NCBI GenBank assembly: GCA_938004025.1
Contig: CALKXC010000306.1
Coordinates: 1-6,116, forward strand
Direction of reading: 5' to 3'
DNA length: 6,116 bases
From: an uncultured Leucothrix sp.
GTDB taxonomy: Bacteria; Pseudomonadota; Gammaproteobacteria; Thiotrichales; Thiotrichaceae
In this document: piece after piece, positions 5,976-6,116 of the stretch
How the letters are laid out: every line of letters starts with the position of its first letter
How positions within the stretch are numbered: the stretch's first letter is position 1
Position numbers and translations under genes: made by a program
Notes under the pieces: generated by a model
Databases searched by the model: none
What the model saw: the letters and a program-made list of their open reading frames with translations, nothing else
What the model was told of the DNA's origin: nothing

Positions 5976-6116
5976 CTAACTAATCTCATGCAATAACTGC
6001 TGAGCTTCCTGCTGCTGAGACTCTGTCCCTTCCCTAATCACTTCACCCAACATATCTTGTGCCGCTGGGAAATCCCCCGCTTCAATATAAGCTCGAGCAA
6101 CATCTAACTTAATACT
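5976..6116 (-). CDS. FimV-like protein, C-terminal end (5' part outside window)
   Basis: The minus strand is open from the window edge to TAG at 5978-5976, giving the last 46 residues. They read SIKLDVARAYIEAGDFPAAQ followed by DMLGEVIREG, TESQQQEAQQLL and HEIS. This matches the FimV C-terminal domain pattern (K-L-D-x-A-R-A-Y-I-x-x-G-D, then ...A-x-x-x-L-x-E-V-I-x-E-G, then Q-x-x-E-A-x-x-LL), a TPR-like helix pair. FimV/HubP proteins are large, single-membrane-span, peptidoglycan-associated polar organisers needed for twitching or for polar localisation of flagellar and chemotaxis machinery. Only this domain is visible, so full FimV architecture (LysM, TM, acidic repeat region) is inferred. 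The stretch lacks a start codon of its own because the gene begins beyond the window. Confidence 0.85.
   Translation of the reverse strand, partial: SIKLDVARAYIEAGDFPAAQDMLGEVIREGTESQQQEAQQLLHEIS

Overview
The window looks like chromosomal DNA of a marine-type gammaproteobacterium (Alteromonadales, Vibrionales or Oceanospirillales grade). This rests on its moderate-to-low GC, the FimV-type C-terminus, an ETF-quinone oxidoreductase and a LruC-domain protein paired with a lipoprotein. The genus cannot be fixed from the sequence alone. No phage, transposase, CRISPR, tRNA or rRNA signal was seen.

Layout: (1) Bases 1-1353 hold the 3' part of a LruC-domain (DUF4842-type) surface or exported protein. 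Twelve bases after it comes a small lipoprotein of unknown function, and a strong terminator closes this unit at 1378-1406. (2) Bases 1407-1567 are a non-coding leader. (3) Bases 1568-3439 are a two-gene purine-catabolism unit: OHCU decarboxylase (uraD, TTG start) and an NCS2-family xanthine/urate permease, closed by a near-ideal hairpin terminator at 3468-3501. (4) On the minus strand, 3521-3949 encodes a PaaI-type hotdog thioesterase. (5) Divergent from it, 4100-5758 encodes electron-transfer-flavoprotein:ubiquinone oxidoreductase. Its promoter region carries a perfect 22-bp palindrome in a 20-bp spacer between -35-like and -10-like boxes, the architecture of MerR-family-controlled promoters. 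(6) The 3' side of that gene has a stem-loop around its stop codon, a bidirectional-looking terminator and a roughly 105-nt multi-tier imperfect palindrome. (7) The last 141 bases are the C-terminal end of a minus-strand FimV-like gene, cut by the window edge.

Functionally, uraD and the permease fit together: urate or xanthine is imported, and OHCU is decarboxylated to S-allantoin late in urate breakdown. No urate oxidase or HIU hydrolase is visible here, so these must lie elsewhere or the pathway is partial. The thioesterase and ETF-QO both relate loosely to acyl-CoA metabolism. ETF-QO passes electrons from acyl-CoA dehydrogenases, via ETF, to the quinone pool. The MerR-type operator suggests that it is regulated by a catabolic activator, with LiuR of branched-chain amino acid degradation the leading guess. 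The most interesting non-coding signals are that operator and the long dyad element at 5864-5968. No clearly new multi-gene system is evident.
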